Below are positions 44,420 to 57,659 of a DNA stretch of 64,000 nucleotides, in pieces (the first letter of the stretch is position 1; every line of letters starts with the position of its first letter). The stretch is from Perkinsus olseni. Its lineage: Eukaryota > Perkinsozoa > Perkinsida > Perkinsidae. The position numbers and the translations under genes are program-made. The notes below the pieces were generated by a model. The model was not told where the DNA came from and did no database searches. It worked only from the letters and a program-made list of their open reading frames with translations. The DNA lies in NCBI GenBank assembly GCA_013115135.1, contig JABANP010000108.1:62001-126000 (forward strand). Reading direction: 5' to 3'.

Positions 44420-45940
44420 TGACGTTCGCGTTGATCCTAGAATTCTCTTACGCGTTAATCTCAACTGGAAATCAACACCCCTGATAACCTACCCTGGTTA
44501 ATTCGTCGACCAGTGTGGTAGTGAATCGGTGACGACTCTTAAGGAGTCAATTCCTAGGCTACGTCCCGCCACTCACTCACAATTAGCGATGTTGAGTTCA
44601 GTTAGTCGGACAGGGTGTCAATACTGTGTTCGAGGCAATAGACTTCCGAACCAGATCTCGATTGGAGAAGGGTACGCAAGGAGCATAAGCCTAGATGAAC
44701 CAGATGATAGTAGTTGCCGATAAACGACTCGCTTCAAGCGAGTCACACGAAGCGCACATGCAAGCCAGCAGGTTGTTCAGCAACCTAATCCCGAATCTGA
44801 GCTCGTGGACATGTAGGGCGTAAGTAAGCCCATATCCAAGGCCATCACAAACTCTTGAGCTAATAGTCTTAACCAAAGTTTGGTAGTATGATCAATTCAA
44901 TCATTCAGTCGGAATGGTTACGGAACATGTTGTCTTTTTTTGTTACCAAACATTCCGACTAGATGATTTAAGCCTGACTACGATCATATGAAATCTTCGT
45001 TATCTCGAGGGTATCCCTTAACTTCTCATCGAATTTCAGCGTTGAGTGTTTGATGGTTATGGTTTCATCGTGGGCCGCAACTTGTACCAGAAGTATGACG
45101 AGTTTCGTTTCGATATTCGCTGCGAACTCTTCACGACGGCTCGCGGCGCAAACGTTCTCTAGGGGCTAAAAACCTCAAGTTCCCGACCCAATTCTTTTTC
45201 CACTTCAGAAGAATGTAAAAATTTCCGCACCTGTTCGCCTGTATCTCGCTCGCTCTAATGAATGACACCACCTGTGCTTGGACTCGAACCTTCGATTCAG
45301 GACCTACGCCTAGCTCGATTAGTGACATTCGGATAGTCAGCTTCGAATGGAAGTGGATACTTGACGATGCGTCAATGATGAATGAGAATTGTACCCAGTC
45401 GTACTCAATCAATGAGTACTACTCTCGGGTCTCTTATTTCTCGGTACCCATTCAAGGTACTTTCCGCACGGATATTTTCCGCTCATCGGTTACCTGTGTG
45501 AGGTGAGTAGTATCCGGCCTGTATTCCGACTGTCTTCCGGTGTTCTAACTGCCCCGCCGTCCTGTTCTCATTGTGGCACGCGTTACGATCATCTAAACCC
45601 TTCCACAAAATTATATCCCATCGCTTTTTTTCTCATTTCTTGCCATTCATCGCGATTGGGTGTCTGAAACTTGGCATACGGGGTAATCAAGTATGGAGAA
45701 AAAACATATATGAAAATCAAATCGAATCTCGCTCGCCCTAGTAAAATATCTGAAACCGTCGATTTCAGCACGTCCACAAAGAAATATCACATGATGCCCT
45801 AATAGGGCACTCTATATTTCATAGTATGAAATTCATAGTATGAATAATTCATAGTATGAATGATTCATAGTATGAATTATTTCAACGCAATGACACCATC
45901 ACCTGCCGATAGAAACTACATAGGAACTAACAGTATTTTG

Positions 45941-46731
45941 TGGAACCACCATGGCACTTCAAAGCTTCGACCAGGCGAGTCGCCTGAGGCGACTCCTAGT
46001 CGATTTTGTGAGAGCCTTGATGTCGTCTTGATGTCGGCCTCGGCCACCTCCGCAGACCTGCAGAACCAGCTTACCCCAGGAATGTTCAATATAGTTGAGG
46101 TCTGGACTTATCGCGGGCCATGCCGAGCACGCCACTCCATTGCGGTCGAGTCATTGCCTGATGGAGAGAGACACGTGCGGACGGGAACCAACTTGTTGGA
46201 CGGTATACTGCACCCCATTCTCCCTTCCCTCTTCCGTTAAAGCCAGAAGATCGGCCTCGAGTGACGCCTGATATCCGTCACTGTTCAGGCTTCCGTGAAT
46301 ATCGACAAGCGCGACCTTCTGATCTCTTGCTATGGCACCCCAGATCATTATGAAGCCTCATCGGAAACTTTCCGACGGAAAGAACGCTTCGATGGAGTGG
46401 GCTTCCGCTGCCCAGGGAATGCCCAACGGTAATAGATGCCGTCCGGGCCATTGAGATTGAAGCGTTTCTCGTCAGAGAAGATCCAGGTCTAGAAGTCCGT
46501 GCCGGCTGCCAGATGTCCGGAGGCGAATTCAATCCGTGCGGTATTCGTCCAATACTTTTGCTCTCCTCTTCATTCGGCCGCCGGTAGCAGTGGCTCTGAG
46601 TTCGTACGTTTGGGGGCTCTCGAAACGTGACGCGATCGATCTCCAGACACCTCGCAAGATGCCAAGTGTTTACCCTTACCATCCCCAGACTGTGTTTCTG
46701 ACGGTGTGGTAGGCATGCTCAGTTAACGAAA
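45941..46731 (-). pseudogene. Tc1/mariner-type transposase relic, SD2
   Basis: Same relic as in SD1 with the same frame breaks and the same QQV in place of the expected catalytic QQD (46190-46192). Both copies therefore descend from an already dead element carried along by the duplication. It contains an extra 14-bp palindromic insertion at 45979-45992. Confidence 0.8.
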
Positions 46732-47047
46732 CGGTAGGATTTGATCCGAGATGGCAACTTCTCACCTAAGTCAAAACCGCGGAATACCCGTCTTGATGAC
46801 ATCCGCGATAGGGCGAGGAAGGAAGGCACTACACGCATATAGCCTCAATGGGGCTGGATCACCAATGCAATCAGATAGGGCTAGGGACAAAGTCCTCTCG
46901 AACTTGTCATAGCTAGAATTTAGCTTACTAGCGTTATTACCTTTCAAGACGTTGGATAACGTAGGATCGTAGTAGCTTTTCTTGTGCACTGGCAACGACC
47001 AGGACTTGCTGAAACCGGTAAGGCTCGAACCAATCCTACGACCATCA

Positions 47048-47541
47048 CTACACCATTTCCAGACCTACTTAGTAAAACCTCAGAGCAAATTAGTAAAACC
47101 CCAAAGCAATTTGATTTCATGAAAGACCAATTCAGTAGAGCTCAACAAAATTTCTAACAAGTACGGAAAAACACACAGCGTCGGCCTACATGATGTAAGC
47201 CCTCGGTATCCTACAGATCGCAGGTTGAAGTTTGATCGTTAAACATTCGAATTGGGGCTCCGACTGGCATGCCTTCCATAGGTGAGCAAGGAGGTACAAG
47301 CTTTGGGCGTGATTGGAGCATCGTCTACAAAGTTAAGCTTCAACCCCTTTTGGAAGCAACTTCCCACAGTGCGGCAGGAGGCACTCTGATTTCGTTCCAC
47401 AGCCTGTCCCACCACTCATCGCCGGAGTCCCCAGACCGGCAGGAGGGACGACCCGGATGCGTCTCGCGTGCCGACTAAATTGTTCTGGAGTTCTACTAAT
47501 TTGGTCTGGGGTTTTACTAAGCAGGTCTGGAAATGGTGTAG
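47048..47541. mobile_element. Non-autonomous terminal-inverted-repeat element, SD2
   Basis: Equivalent of 24147-24640 with the same ends (CTACACCATTTCC) and no expansion of the 20-bp sub-repeats. Confidence 0.65.
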
Positions 47542-47768
47542 AATGCCAATAGACGTCAAATGCGTCCCTTCCATGATAGCATTCCTCTTGCAGCATGGAC
47601 CATTTCTAATATCGTGTCAAGCATCAGATCTCAAGCCATGACGAGGAGGTGAGTAATAATGTAGTACTACAACACCATATCCAGACCTACTCAGTAAAAC
47701 CCCAGAGCAATTCGATAAAGCCCAGGTCCAAATAGTAGAGCCCAAAAGCCGGTAAATTTCAGGCTCTC

Positions 47769-48468
47769 ATGAATCGTGAGAGCGTCCCTGAACTGCGGGA
47801 CATCTGCGGGAGTTTATTGACGGTCCCGAGTGACTTGAAGGCACGTTATCTGTTATCCTCATTTTGCTATTGAACTGAGTCGACAGAGCAGCTCTGCCGC
47901 AGGGTCTCTGTACTCGACAGCTACTACTGTAGCTCCTTGCGACAGGTAGCCGTTACCTGTCTCAATTGTACTCGTGCATTATTGGAGAATCTCACTTCGC
48001 AGAGATCACACGTGCTTGAGGGGGTCGAGGCCCGAAATGAAGAAATCGGTGGAGAGCTTGACGACTTGGGCGAGCAAGACGGGGACCTCATCAGCGCTCT
48101 GGAGAAACAGGTCACTGTGGCTTTTCAACGCTTGACGGGCAGAGGTGGTGATGCTAGGTGGAGAAAAACTCGTCGGGGCAGGCTGCGGGTGCAGAAATCA
48201 GAGGATCGCAAGCGGAAGGTCGAGCAGAGACTGATGGCTGCTTATCAGCGTATGGAATCTTCGAGTAAGGGAAGAGGCACTGTGAAGCCGATACGGTAAT
48301 CTTGTCGAGGAGGGTTCCCATGACGAGGGATGGCTCACACTGACTAGGTTTCGGTCGTCTCCCCAGGACGCCACGAAGAACAAAAAACAAGCTGCTGAGG
48401 ACGCTAGGAAACGGAGAGAGCGAGAATATTCTGAAGTAAGCGCGTCGGAAAAGAGCTTCTGACTGGAC
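47769..48468 (+). CDS. Coiled-coil protein gene, SD2 copy (frame best preserved)
   Basis: Starts MNRESVPELRDICG. The main exon stays open through GRLRVQKSEDRKRKVEQRLM and GRGT to a GTGAAG donor near 48280. After CCCCAG, an in-phase exon (48367 onward) gives KKQAAEDARKRREREYSE and a stop. An extra A at the GAGAAAAACT run restores the frame relative to SD1 and SD3. The long charged helix predicts a coiled coil. Upstream splice sites are unresolved. Confidence 0.5.
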
Positions 48469-50395
48469 GGTCTGCAGTTGCTGGGCGTGGACGCTGCTCA
48501 AATCGGAGCACGAAGGAGATCTTCTGGAAGAATTCTCCACTGATTGTATGATCGGGAAGAGAGGGATGATGGGGTAAGGAGGGAATAGGTATCTATTTAT
48601 TACCGAGTTTTTCGATGCGGGTACGTTTGGCATTATCGAACGTTAGCTCAGCGCTTATCCAAAATTTGGGTTACTGCGCCTCACGGGAGCCTTCTACTGC
48701 GTAGGAAATTCAATATAGCTCATAGACTGTGAGGGAAGCGGAAAAGGTCTCGGGGGATCTTGTCGGTATGCATCTCGAAGAGCTTAGATGGCAGAGCTTA
48801 GAGGTTCTGATTACGAAACTCGGTCAGTCGTCATACTTAATCTTCACAAGCTGTCAGTTCGTTTTTGACAATATCTCTCGATTCGCTGCGTTGATTCCCA
48901 TCCCCTACTCAGGTTGCAGCCAAATCGAGAGTACACGGAACATTTATTTCGACAAAGTTATTTCATCAGTCACGTGCATGAGTGGTAGCTTGAGCAATTC
49001 GGAGTCTCCCTGTTGAATAGTGTTAGTTGCGAAATTATTGGTTGCGGACGCCACAAGTGAGTTTCCAGCGCCTACGTATTACATTAATCGCATCCCGCCG
49101 AGGGAGACGTGGTGAACCCAAGAGGGATGATCCATGCGGGGTGAATTGTCCCGAGTGCACTGCACCCGGTGAAACAATCCCCTATGCAAATCTCAAAAAT
49201 TGAGACTCCTCTGTAAATACTACTCACTTGGTACGAGATTCTTTTGTATGGAAATCGCTGTACTTATGTGCTTTGAAGACAGGATCTCACTTACTTGTCG
49301 ATCGGCCGGTTCATTGGACAATGTCCAATGGACATGCACTTGTTAACCGCGAAATGGCGTTGAACACGAGATGCAAATGACGGAAAGTTTCCGTCGGAAA
49401 CTGCGAAGTGGTAATCGACTCTATTACATTGCGAAGAAACGCCACTGGAATATCACTACATCACGTAATGTGAGATGATCATCGCTGTTACGCTTTCCCT
49501 CGAAATCCAGTACAGTTCATCGCGATATTCGCTGGCACGAATCGCTGCGGAAACCGGGCGGTTACCAATGTGAGACCACGGACGCTCGACTGCCTTGCAA
49601 GAACACCAAAAGTCTGTTCTTAGAGATCGATCCTTTGAGTCAAAGGCTTTGACGCATCCACACATAAGCTACGCTTAAGCCATCAGCGCGCGCCACAAAC
49701 TGTTTACTTCGCACAAGCAGGGCCACACGATCAACCGTCGAATTTAGCTAATGACGGCCGAACGGAGTCGATTCACACACAGCCTAGCGTAGGAGCTACA
49801 ACAGGCTGTTGTCAACAGCTAAGGGACCTCGCCAAACAGGGTAAGACGGAGTGCATAGACTCCTACGGCACGCTGCACCTCCGTGTCGAATGTCCCTACA
49901 CGGCCGGCCTCACTGACGGCATGCGGCTTGTTAGCAAATTTTGTGTGCTGTGACAGTACACAAAATTTGTGTCACAAGTTCTCGTCCGAGGCCATATGCT
50001 ATTAGTAATAGCACAACCACTAGTCTGCTGAAGTTCCGTTCCCTTACAACGATGGCACTGAGCACAACAGACACAGTCTTACGCGCGTAACAGTTGTACC
50101 TACAACTGCTGATACAAGATTGACTTGGTGATAATAGGAGTATAGTTAACGACAGTTGTCCCTACAACTGCGAGTAAAAAATAATCTTGGCGATTATCGT
50201 AATGCGGCTATCGAACAGCAGTCGTCCCTACAACTGCTCATACAAAATCAACTGGATGTTCAATGAACACTGTTAATGGCGAAACCCAGAGCCATAGCAG
50301 AGTTGTTAATGCCGACCGTAATGGACCATTACTAATGATAGTCGTGCAGCACGACTCGTGCTCCGGTAGCACTGCTATCCGAACACCAGGTTACT

Positions 50396-51322
50396 TTAGA
50401 GGAGAAAGCCAGCATCGCCACCATCACCGCCGTTGCCACCGCGGAAGCCACCGCTACCGCCATCACCGCCGTTGCCACCGCGCAAACCGCCACGACCGCC
50501 GCGACCACCATCGCCTCCAACAACACCGCCGTCACCGCCGCGACCGCCGAAGCCGCCAAATTTACCACCGTTGCCGCCATTGCCGCCTAAGCCACCACTG
50601 AAGCCACCACGGCCGCCGCGACCACCATCGCCTCCAAAGACACCACCGTCGCCTCCACCACCGCCAAAGCCGCCGAAAGTGCCGCTGCCGCCATTACCGC
50701 CTAAGCCACCACTGAAGCCACCACGGCCGCCGCGACCACCATCGCCTCCAAAGACACCACCGTCGCCTCCACGACCGCCAAAGCCGCCGAAAGTGCCGCT
50801 GCCGCCGCGACCACCATCGCCTCCAAAGACACCACCGTCGCCTCCACGACCGCCAAAGCCGCCGAAAGTGCCGCTGCCGCCATTACCGCCTAAGCCACCA
50901 CTGAAGCCACCACGGCCGCCGCGACCACCATCGCCTCCAAAGACACCACTGTCGCCTCCACGACCGCCAAAGCCGCCGAAAGTGCCGCTGCCGCCATTAC
51001 CGCCCAAGCCACCACTGAAGTCGCCGTCGCCCCCACGACCGCCGTCGCCGCCAAAAGTAGCACCTCTGCCGTCTGGACGTTCGAAAAAACGACGATAGTA
51101 GGAGGCACGAAGAGCTTCGGTAGAGAGCGAGCGACCATCAGTGTGAGCAAAAGCACTGTCGACGGATGCACCGCTCAGAAGATATTGCTTCTTTGCATCG
51201 TCATCATGAGCATCGTAGAAGGTGAACTCTTCCACATCGGTGGGCTTGGTAGCATCGTCTTGTATGTCGACGGCTACAGAAGTTGTGAGCAGGATCGCTC
51301 CGAGGACGACCAGGGACCTCAT
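50396..51322 (-). CDS. G2: secreted GGX-repeat glycine-rich protein
   Basis: 308 residues. Same signal peptide and acidic linker as G1 ([21 protein letters not shown]). The GGX array has more [23 protein letters not shown] units than G1 and ends with a shorter tail. Region H lies directly upstream (51377-52735). The copies differ mainly by gain or loss of whole repeat units. Confidence 0.8.
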   Translation of the reverse strand: MRSLVVLGAILLTTSVAVDIQDDATKPTDVEEFTFYDAHDDDAKKQYLLSGASVDSAFAHTDGRSLSTEALRASYYRRFFERPDGRGATFGGDGGRGGDGDFSGGLGGNGGSGTFGGFGGRGGDSGVFGGDGGRGGRGGFSGGLGGNGGSGTFGGFGGRGGDGGVFGGDGGRGGSGTFGGFGGRGGDGGVFGGDGGRGGRGGFSGGLGGNGGSGTFGGFGGGGGDGGVFGGDGGRGGRGGFSGGLGGNGGNGGKFGGFGGRGGDGGVVGGDGGRGGRGGLRGGNGGDGGSGGFRGGNGGDGGDAGFLL

Positions 51323-51376
51323 ATCTGTACGAAGAAACTGAAACTGATAGGCCACTCAGCTGTAAAACTCGCCGTT

Positions 51377-52735
51377 GGTCATGACGCAAGAGGAATCTTG
51401 TATTTTGGTAGGCGTGGGCGTTCTGTTCTCACAGCAGCGAGACACACGTGTGACTAACAGTATCAGGCACAGTCGGCGAGAGCGGCTCATACGAGACAAA
51501 GCTCTGTTCTTCAATAGTCAACATTTCGTGGCGAGGTGAGTCCTAGAAAGAACACATGTCGGGAATTTTGCACATTTTCAGCTTCAAGTAATCGATCGCG
51601 TCACGTATGCGCTGAGTGCCTCTACGTGCGGCGACGGAACGAAAATGTGAAATTCTCACGGGATTTTAGAGGAAAACGAAAGCATGAGATGATCGTGGCG
51701 CGTGCCACAAGGTGAGCAGTATGGTGGGGTCGGCACTAACGGTGCCGACAGAACCATATGAACACCTCTGTAGTGAGGACACCGGTAGACAGCCGGATGA
51801 CGGGGACAGGACAACTCACGTGACACCCGTCACCGATGATTCTGGATGATGTTCGCGCGGAGAGCACCCTCGATGGGAAATGAGTAGTAGAGGACTCGAG
51901 AGTAGCACTCATTGGCACTACGATGTGAGTGGCGCCAATGAGAGTCGTTACATCCAAGCTTAACTTCAAATCAGTCATGAACATAGGATGCACGCATGCT
52001 CATAGCGCGCCGTGGAAAAAAATGGTCCAAGCGCAAAGAAGTGGAGAGGAAGAGCTGGAACTTTCAGGTCAAAAGGAAACAATTTCCATCAAGTGGAGCT
52101 CCAGCCCGCAGCAAAGGGCTGTTCCCTCTGTTGGAGCTGGGATAATGCTCAACTCCCGAATGTTGCTGGGGTTGAGCGAGTCAGCTTCGCAGGCTCTGTG
52201 CAACTCACGCTAAGTTGATTCTTCTCCTCTCCTCTGCTCCCGGGGTTACCTATGCGTCATGTGCTCTTCGCAATACATAATTGTAAATCAAGACGAAAGT
52301 TTTCCGTGGTTGCACCTCCATGAGGGGACGTCTTTCTCTGAGAAAGTTTCCCACAAGTTCGGCGCCTGCACAACGAGATGGGGACACTGTCCCCGGGACA
52401 GTGTGGCTAGTAACTAGCGTGAGGTAGAATGAAGTTTCCACATGTTCTGGTGTTAAGAGGTGAATCTGGTGAATCGACACTTCGGTGTTGTGCTCCTCCC
52501 CTGCGGTGACGTGTGGGTTTACGTCGGCGAACCCCTGACGCCGACGAACCGATCAGTTTTTGTGCGCCCTTCTCGCTAGTCTTCGGATAAGCCGAGGAGT
52601 CTCTACATTATTCAAGTCATGACCTCGACTGAAACTACTCCGCCACCGTGGGCGCTGAGTCGGCATCAGGTGTCGCACCAAGGTCAACAGCGTTTTTCGT
52701 CTCGGGGATTGGCGGGCACGGAGCACTCGAACTGG
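51377..52735 (-). promoter_or_regulatory. Region H2: uninterrupted upstream region of G2
   Basis: Reverse complement of H1 (27284-28672). It shows the pre-insertion state of the retrotransposon target (CGTT at 51373-51376 on the plus strand). It probably holds promoter and 5' leader. No complete ORF of its own is convincing. Confidence 0.55.
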
Positions 52736-53307
52736 GTAGCTCAGTCTGGGTTCCTGGTACTTCAGAGAGCCAGTGTAGACTGTGTGTGTACAGACGCTGG
52801 AGAGTCTCCAGTGGGCATCATCGAGAATGTCAGCGAGGAGGTTGTGGCTCCCGCTGTTGGCTAAGCAGCGCTCGAACGATGGTTTGGGCGTGCAGAAACG
52901 AATGGATATTCCAGCTGACAGCAAGCTACTCCGATGCTTATGATGCAGCTTGGTATTTCCTATCGAACAGATGGGCGATTCTGAGTTCTTCTGGGATTGA
53001 AGCAATAAAATGCGTGAGAGAATGGTGATCGTGCGAAGCCGGTAAGGACTTCATCAAGAGTCGGCACGTGCACCAGATTTGTAGAATTTATGCGATCGCA
53101 GCCACCACGTGCTTGCCCTCGCTCGATGTGAGTTTTGCGTGAGCGCCAAATGTGTGACGCTCAGACGGGCCCCGGCCCGTTAGGAAGGAGAATGGTTCAC
53201 TCTCCCGCTATTGAAGGAAACTTGGAAACGAATTACACGATCATCACTAAAGATCACAAGCGACAAAATGAAGTACCCTTCCTCCCACATTGGGATGTAG
53301 ACCATTT

Positions 53308-54008
53308 CCAGACCTACCATTAGTGAACCCCAGACCACATTAGTAAACCCCAGACCACATTAGTGAACCCCAGACCACATTAGTAAACCCCAGACCACAT
53401 CAGTAAACCCCAGACCACATTAGTGAACCCCAGACCACATTAGTAAAACCCCAGACCACATCAGTAAACCCCAGACCACATCAGTAAACCCCCAGACCAC
53501 ATTAGTAAACCCCAGACCACATCAGTAAACCCCAGACCACATCAGTAAACCCCAGACCTACTTAGTAAAACCCCAGACCACATTAGTAAACCCCAGACCA
53601 CATTAGTAAACCCCAGACCACATTAGTAAACCCCAGACCACATTAGTAAACCCCAGACCACATTAGTAAACCCCAGACCACATTAGTAAACCCCAGACCA
53701 CATTAGTAAACCCCAGACCACATTAGTAATCCCCAGGCCACATTAGTAAACCCCAGAACACATTAGTAAACCCCAGACCACATCAGTAAACCCCAGACCT
53801 ACTTAGTAAACCCCAGACCACATTGGTAAACCCCAGACCACATTAGTAAACCCCAGACCACATTAGTAAACCCCAGACCACATTAGTAAACCCCAGACCA
53901 CATTAGTAAACCCCAGACCACATTAGTAAACCCCAGACCACATTAGTAAACCCCAGACCTACTTAGTAAAAACCCAGACCACATTAGTAAACCCCAGACC
54001 ACATTAGT
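53308..54008 (+). repeat. 20-bp satellite array (about 35 units)
   Basis: Head-to-tail CCAGACCACATTAGTAAACC units with occasional variants (CATCAGTAAAC, CTACTTAGTAAAA). SD1 and SD2 have only two or three such sub-repeats at the same place, inside the left terminal inverted repeat, so the array is a local expansion. Confidence 0.95.
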
Positions 54009-54710
54009 GAAACCCGAAAGCAATTTGATTTTATGAAAGACCAATTCAGTAGAGCTCAACAAAATCACTAACAAGTACGGATTCCGTACTACGGAAAAAC
54101 ACACAGCGTCGGCCTACATGAAGTAAGCCCTCGGTATCCTACAGATCGCAGGTTGAAGTTTGATCGTTAAACACTCGAATTGGGGCTCCGACTGGCATGC
54201 CTTCCATGGGTGAGCAGGGAGGTACAATGTTTGGGCGTGATTGGAGCATCGTCTACAAAGTTAAGCTTCAACCCCTTTTGGACGCAACTTCCCACAGTGC
54301 GGCAGGAGGTACTCTGATTTCGTTCCACCGCCTGTCCCACCACTCATCGCCGGAGTCCCCGGACCGGCAGGAGGGACGACCCGGATGCGTCTCGCGTGCC
54401 GACTAAATTGTTCTGGAGTTCTACTAATTTGGTCTGGGGTTTTACTAGGCAGGTCTGGAAATGGTGTAGATTCTACACTTTAGAACGCCAATAGACGTCA
54501 AATGCGTCCCTTCCATGATAGCATTCCTCTTGCAGCATGGACCATTTCTAATATCGTGTCAAGCATCAGATCTCAAGCCATGACGAGGAGGTGAGTAATA
54601 ATGTAGTACTACAACACCATATCCAGACCTACTCAGTAAAACCCCAGAGCAATTCGATAAAGCCACGGTCCGAATAGTAGAGCCCAAAAGCCGGTAAATT
54701 TCAGGCTCTC

Positions 54711-55403
54711 ATGAATCGTGAGAGCGTCGCTGAACTGCGGGACATCTGCGGGAGTTTATTGACGGTCCCGAGTGACTTGAAGGCGCGTTATCTGTTATCC
54801 TCATTTTGCTATTGAACTGAGTCGACAGAGCAGCTCTGCCGCAGGGTCTCTGTACTCGACAGCTACTACTGTAGCTCCTTGCGACAGGTAGCCGTTACCT
54901 GTCTCAATTGTACTCGTGCATTATTGGAGAATCTCACTTCGCAGAGATCACACGTGCTTGAGGGGGTCGAGGCCCGAAATGAAGAAATCGGTGGAGAGCT
55001 TGACGACTTGGGCGAGCAAGACGGGGACCTCATCAGCGCTCTGGAGAAACAGGTCACTGTGGCTTTTCAACGCTTGACGGGCAGAGGCGGTGATGCTAGG
55101 TGGAGAAAACTCGTCGGGGCAGGCTGCGGGTGCAGAAATCAGAGGACCGCAAGCGGAAGGTCGAGCAGAGACTGATGGCCGCTTATCAACGTATGGAAGC
55201 TTCGAGTGGGGATAGAGGATCTGTGAAGCCGATAAGGTAATCTTGTCGAGGAGGGTTCGCATGACGAGGGATGGCTCACACTGATTAGGTTTCGGTCGTC
55301 TCCCCAGGACGCTACGAAGAACAAAAAACAAGCTGCTGAGGACGCTAGGAAACGGAGAGAGCAAGAATATTCTGAAGTAAGCGTGTCGGAAAAGAGCTTC
55401 TGA
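54711..55403 (+). pseudogene. Coiled-coil protein gene, SD3 copy (frameshifted)
   Basis: Same exons as the SD1 and SD2 copies. It shares the shorter A-run with SD1 (GAGAAAACTC), so the main exon frame breaks after GGDARWRK. Otherwise nearly identical. Confidence 0.5.
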
Positions 55404-57659
55404 CTGGACGGTCTGCAGTTGCTGGGCGTGGACGCTGCTCAAATCGGAGCACGGAGGAGATCTTCTGGAAGAATTCTCCACTGATTGTATGATCGGGAAG
55501 AGAGGGATGATGGGGTAAGGAGGGAATAGGTATCTATTTATTACCGAGTTTTTCGATGCGGGTACGTTTGGCATTATCGAACGTTAGCTCAGCGCTTATC
55601 CAAAATTTAGGTTACTGCGCCTCACGGGAGCCTTCTACTGCGTAGAAAATTCAGTATAGCCCATAGACTGTGAGGGAAGCGGAAAAGGTCTCGGGGGATC
55701 TTGCCGGTATGTATCTCGAAGAGCTTAGATGGCAGAGCTTAGAGGTTCTGATTACGAAACTCGGTCAGTCGTCATACTTAATCTTCACAGGCTGTCAGTT
55801 CGTTTTTGACAATATCTCTCGATTCGCTGGGTTTGATCCCCATCCCCTACTCAGGTTGCAGCCAAATCGAGAGTACGCGGAACATTTATTTCGACAAATT
55901 TATTTCATCAGTCACGTGCATGAGTGGTAGCTTGAGCAATTCGGAGTCTCCCTGTTGAATAGTGTTAGTTGCGGAACTATTGGTTGCGGACGCCACAAGT
56001 GAGTTTCCAGCGCCTACGTATTACATTAATCGCATCCTGCCGAGGGAGACGTGGTGAAGCCAAGAGAGGTGATCCATGCGGGGTGAATTGTCCCGAGTGC
56101 ACTCAGTGCACTGCACTGCACCCGGTTCACCCGGTGAACCGATCCCTTATGCAAATCTCAAAAATTGAGGCTCCTCTGTAAATACTACTCACTTGGTACG
56201 AGATTCTTTTGTATGGAAATGGCTGTACTTATGTGCTTTGAAGACAGGATCTCACTTACTTGTCGATCGGCCGGTTCATTGGACAATGTCCAATGGACAT
56301 GCACTTGTTAACCGCGAATTTCGCGGCGCGAAATGGCGTTGAACACGAGATGCAAATGACGGAAAGTTTCCGTCGGAAACTGCGAAGTGGTAGTCGACTC
56401 TATTACATTGCGAAGAAAGTTTCTTCGCTGGCAGCGAATCGCCGCGGAAACCGGGCGGTTACCATGGTGATACCACGGATTCCGTGGCACGGAAGCTCCA
56501 CTGCCTTGCAAGAACTACGCTTAAGCCATCAGCGCGCGCCACAAACTGTTTTGAAAAGCACTACGTGCTGGAAGGGACAATGCGTCGAATGCCACGATGA
56601 ATTCCTCACGGTTGTTTCTATTTCTTTCCTGATCGGATTCTGGCGGCCTGGGATGATTGTGTGTGACTACATGTTGTGTCGTAGCCTTAAAGAACGTTAC
56701 TAGCTTCGCGAGGCTAGAACTATCTCTGGTACTCTCAAGAACGAGGTATGATTGTAGGACGATAGTTCGTCCGAGACCTTTTTTGGTATGGTGAATGTTT
56801 CGCGAAAAAAACATTAAGGCAGAAGGGGGAATATAATGATTGATTGTCAGTAGCTGGTATTGTTTGATTTTTTTCTTTTACCCCACCCACAGCCTCCCGG
56901 GGCGAGCTGTGAGTAATTGAGGAACGAAGTGGTGGGCGGATTGTTTGCTTCGCACAGGCAGGGCCACACGATCAACCGTCAAATTAAGCTATTGGCAGCT
57001 GAACGGAGTCGATTTACACACAGCGTAGTCTAGGAGCTACAACAGCTAAGGGGCCTCGCCAAACAGGGTAAGACGGAGTGCATAGACTCCCACCACACAC
57101 TGCACCTCCGTGTCGAATGTCCCTACACGGCCGGCCTCATTGACGGCATGTGGCTTCGTTCATACCTCTATAGCATGTGAAGTTTCCCTTAAGCTAAGAC
57201 TTAGCTGCTAAGTGCACAGTACACAAAATTTGTGTCACAAGTTCTCGTGCGAGGCCCTATGCTATTACCACAACCACTAGTCTGCTGAAGTTCCGTTCCG
57301 TTACAACGGTGGCACTGAGCACAACAGACACAGTCTTACGCGCGTAACAGTTGTACCTACAACTGCTGATACAAGATTGAATTGGTGATAATAGGAGTAT
57401 AGTTAACGACAGTTGTCCCTACAACTGCGAGTAAAAAATCATCTTGGCGATTCTCGTAATGCGGCTGTTCGCCATCGAACAGGAGTCGTCCCTACAACTG
57501 CTCATACAAAATCAACTGGATGTTCAATGAACACTGTTTATGGCGAAAGCCAGAGCCATCGCAGGATTGTTCATGCGGGCCGTAATGGACCAATAATAAT
57601 GGTAGTCGTGCAGCACGACTCGTGCTCCGGTAGCACTGCTATCCGAACACCAGGTTACT

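Larger units (their letters stand above)
42751..49697 (+). repeat. Segmental duplication SD, copy 2
   Basis: Matches 19937-26690. It ends at CACAAACTGTTT, where the 3' flank of G2 begins. Relative to copies 1 and 3 it has ~100 bp of different sequence at ~49440-49545 and lacks two of the 14-bp insertions. Confidence 0.9.
53297..56914 (+). repeat. Segmental duplication SD, copy 3 (partial)
   Basis: Begins at the left end of the terminal-inverted-repeat element and matches 24147-27031; it lacks the ORF298 and mariner parts. It carries three 14-bp insertions absent from both other copies, and the expanded satellite. Confidence 0.85.

Noticed and set aside
53308..54008. CRISPR-like array of 20-bp repeats
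   Set aside because: Units are contiguous with no unique spacers, in a eukaryotic context. It is a satellite.
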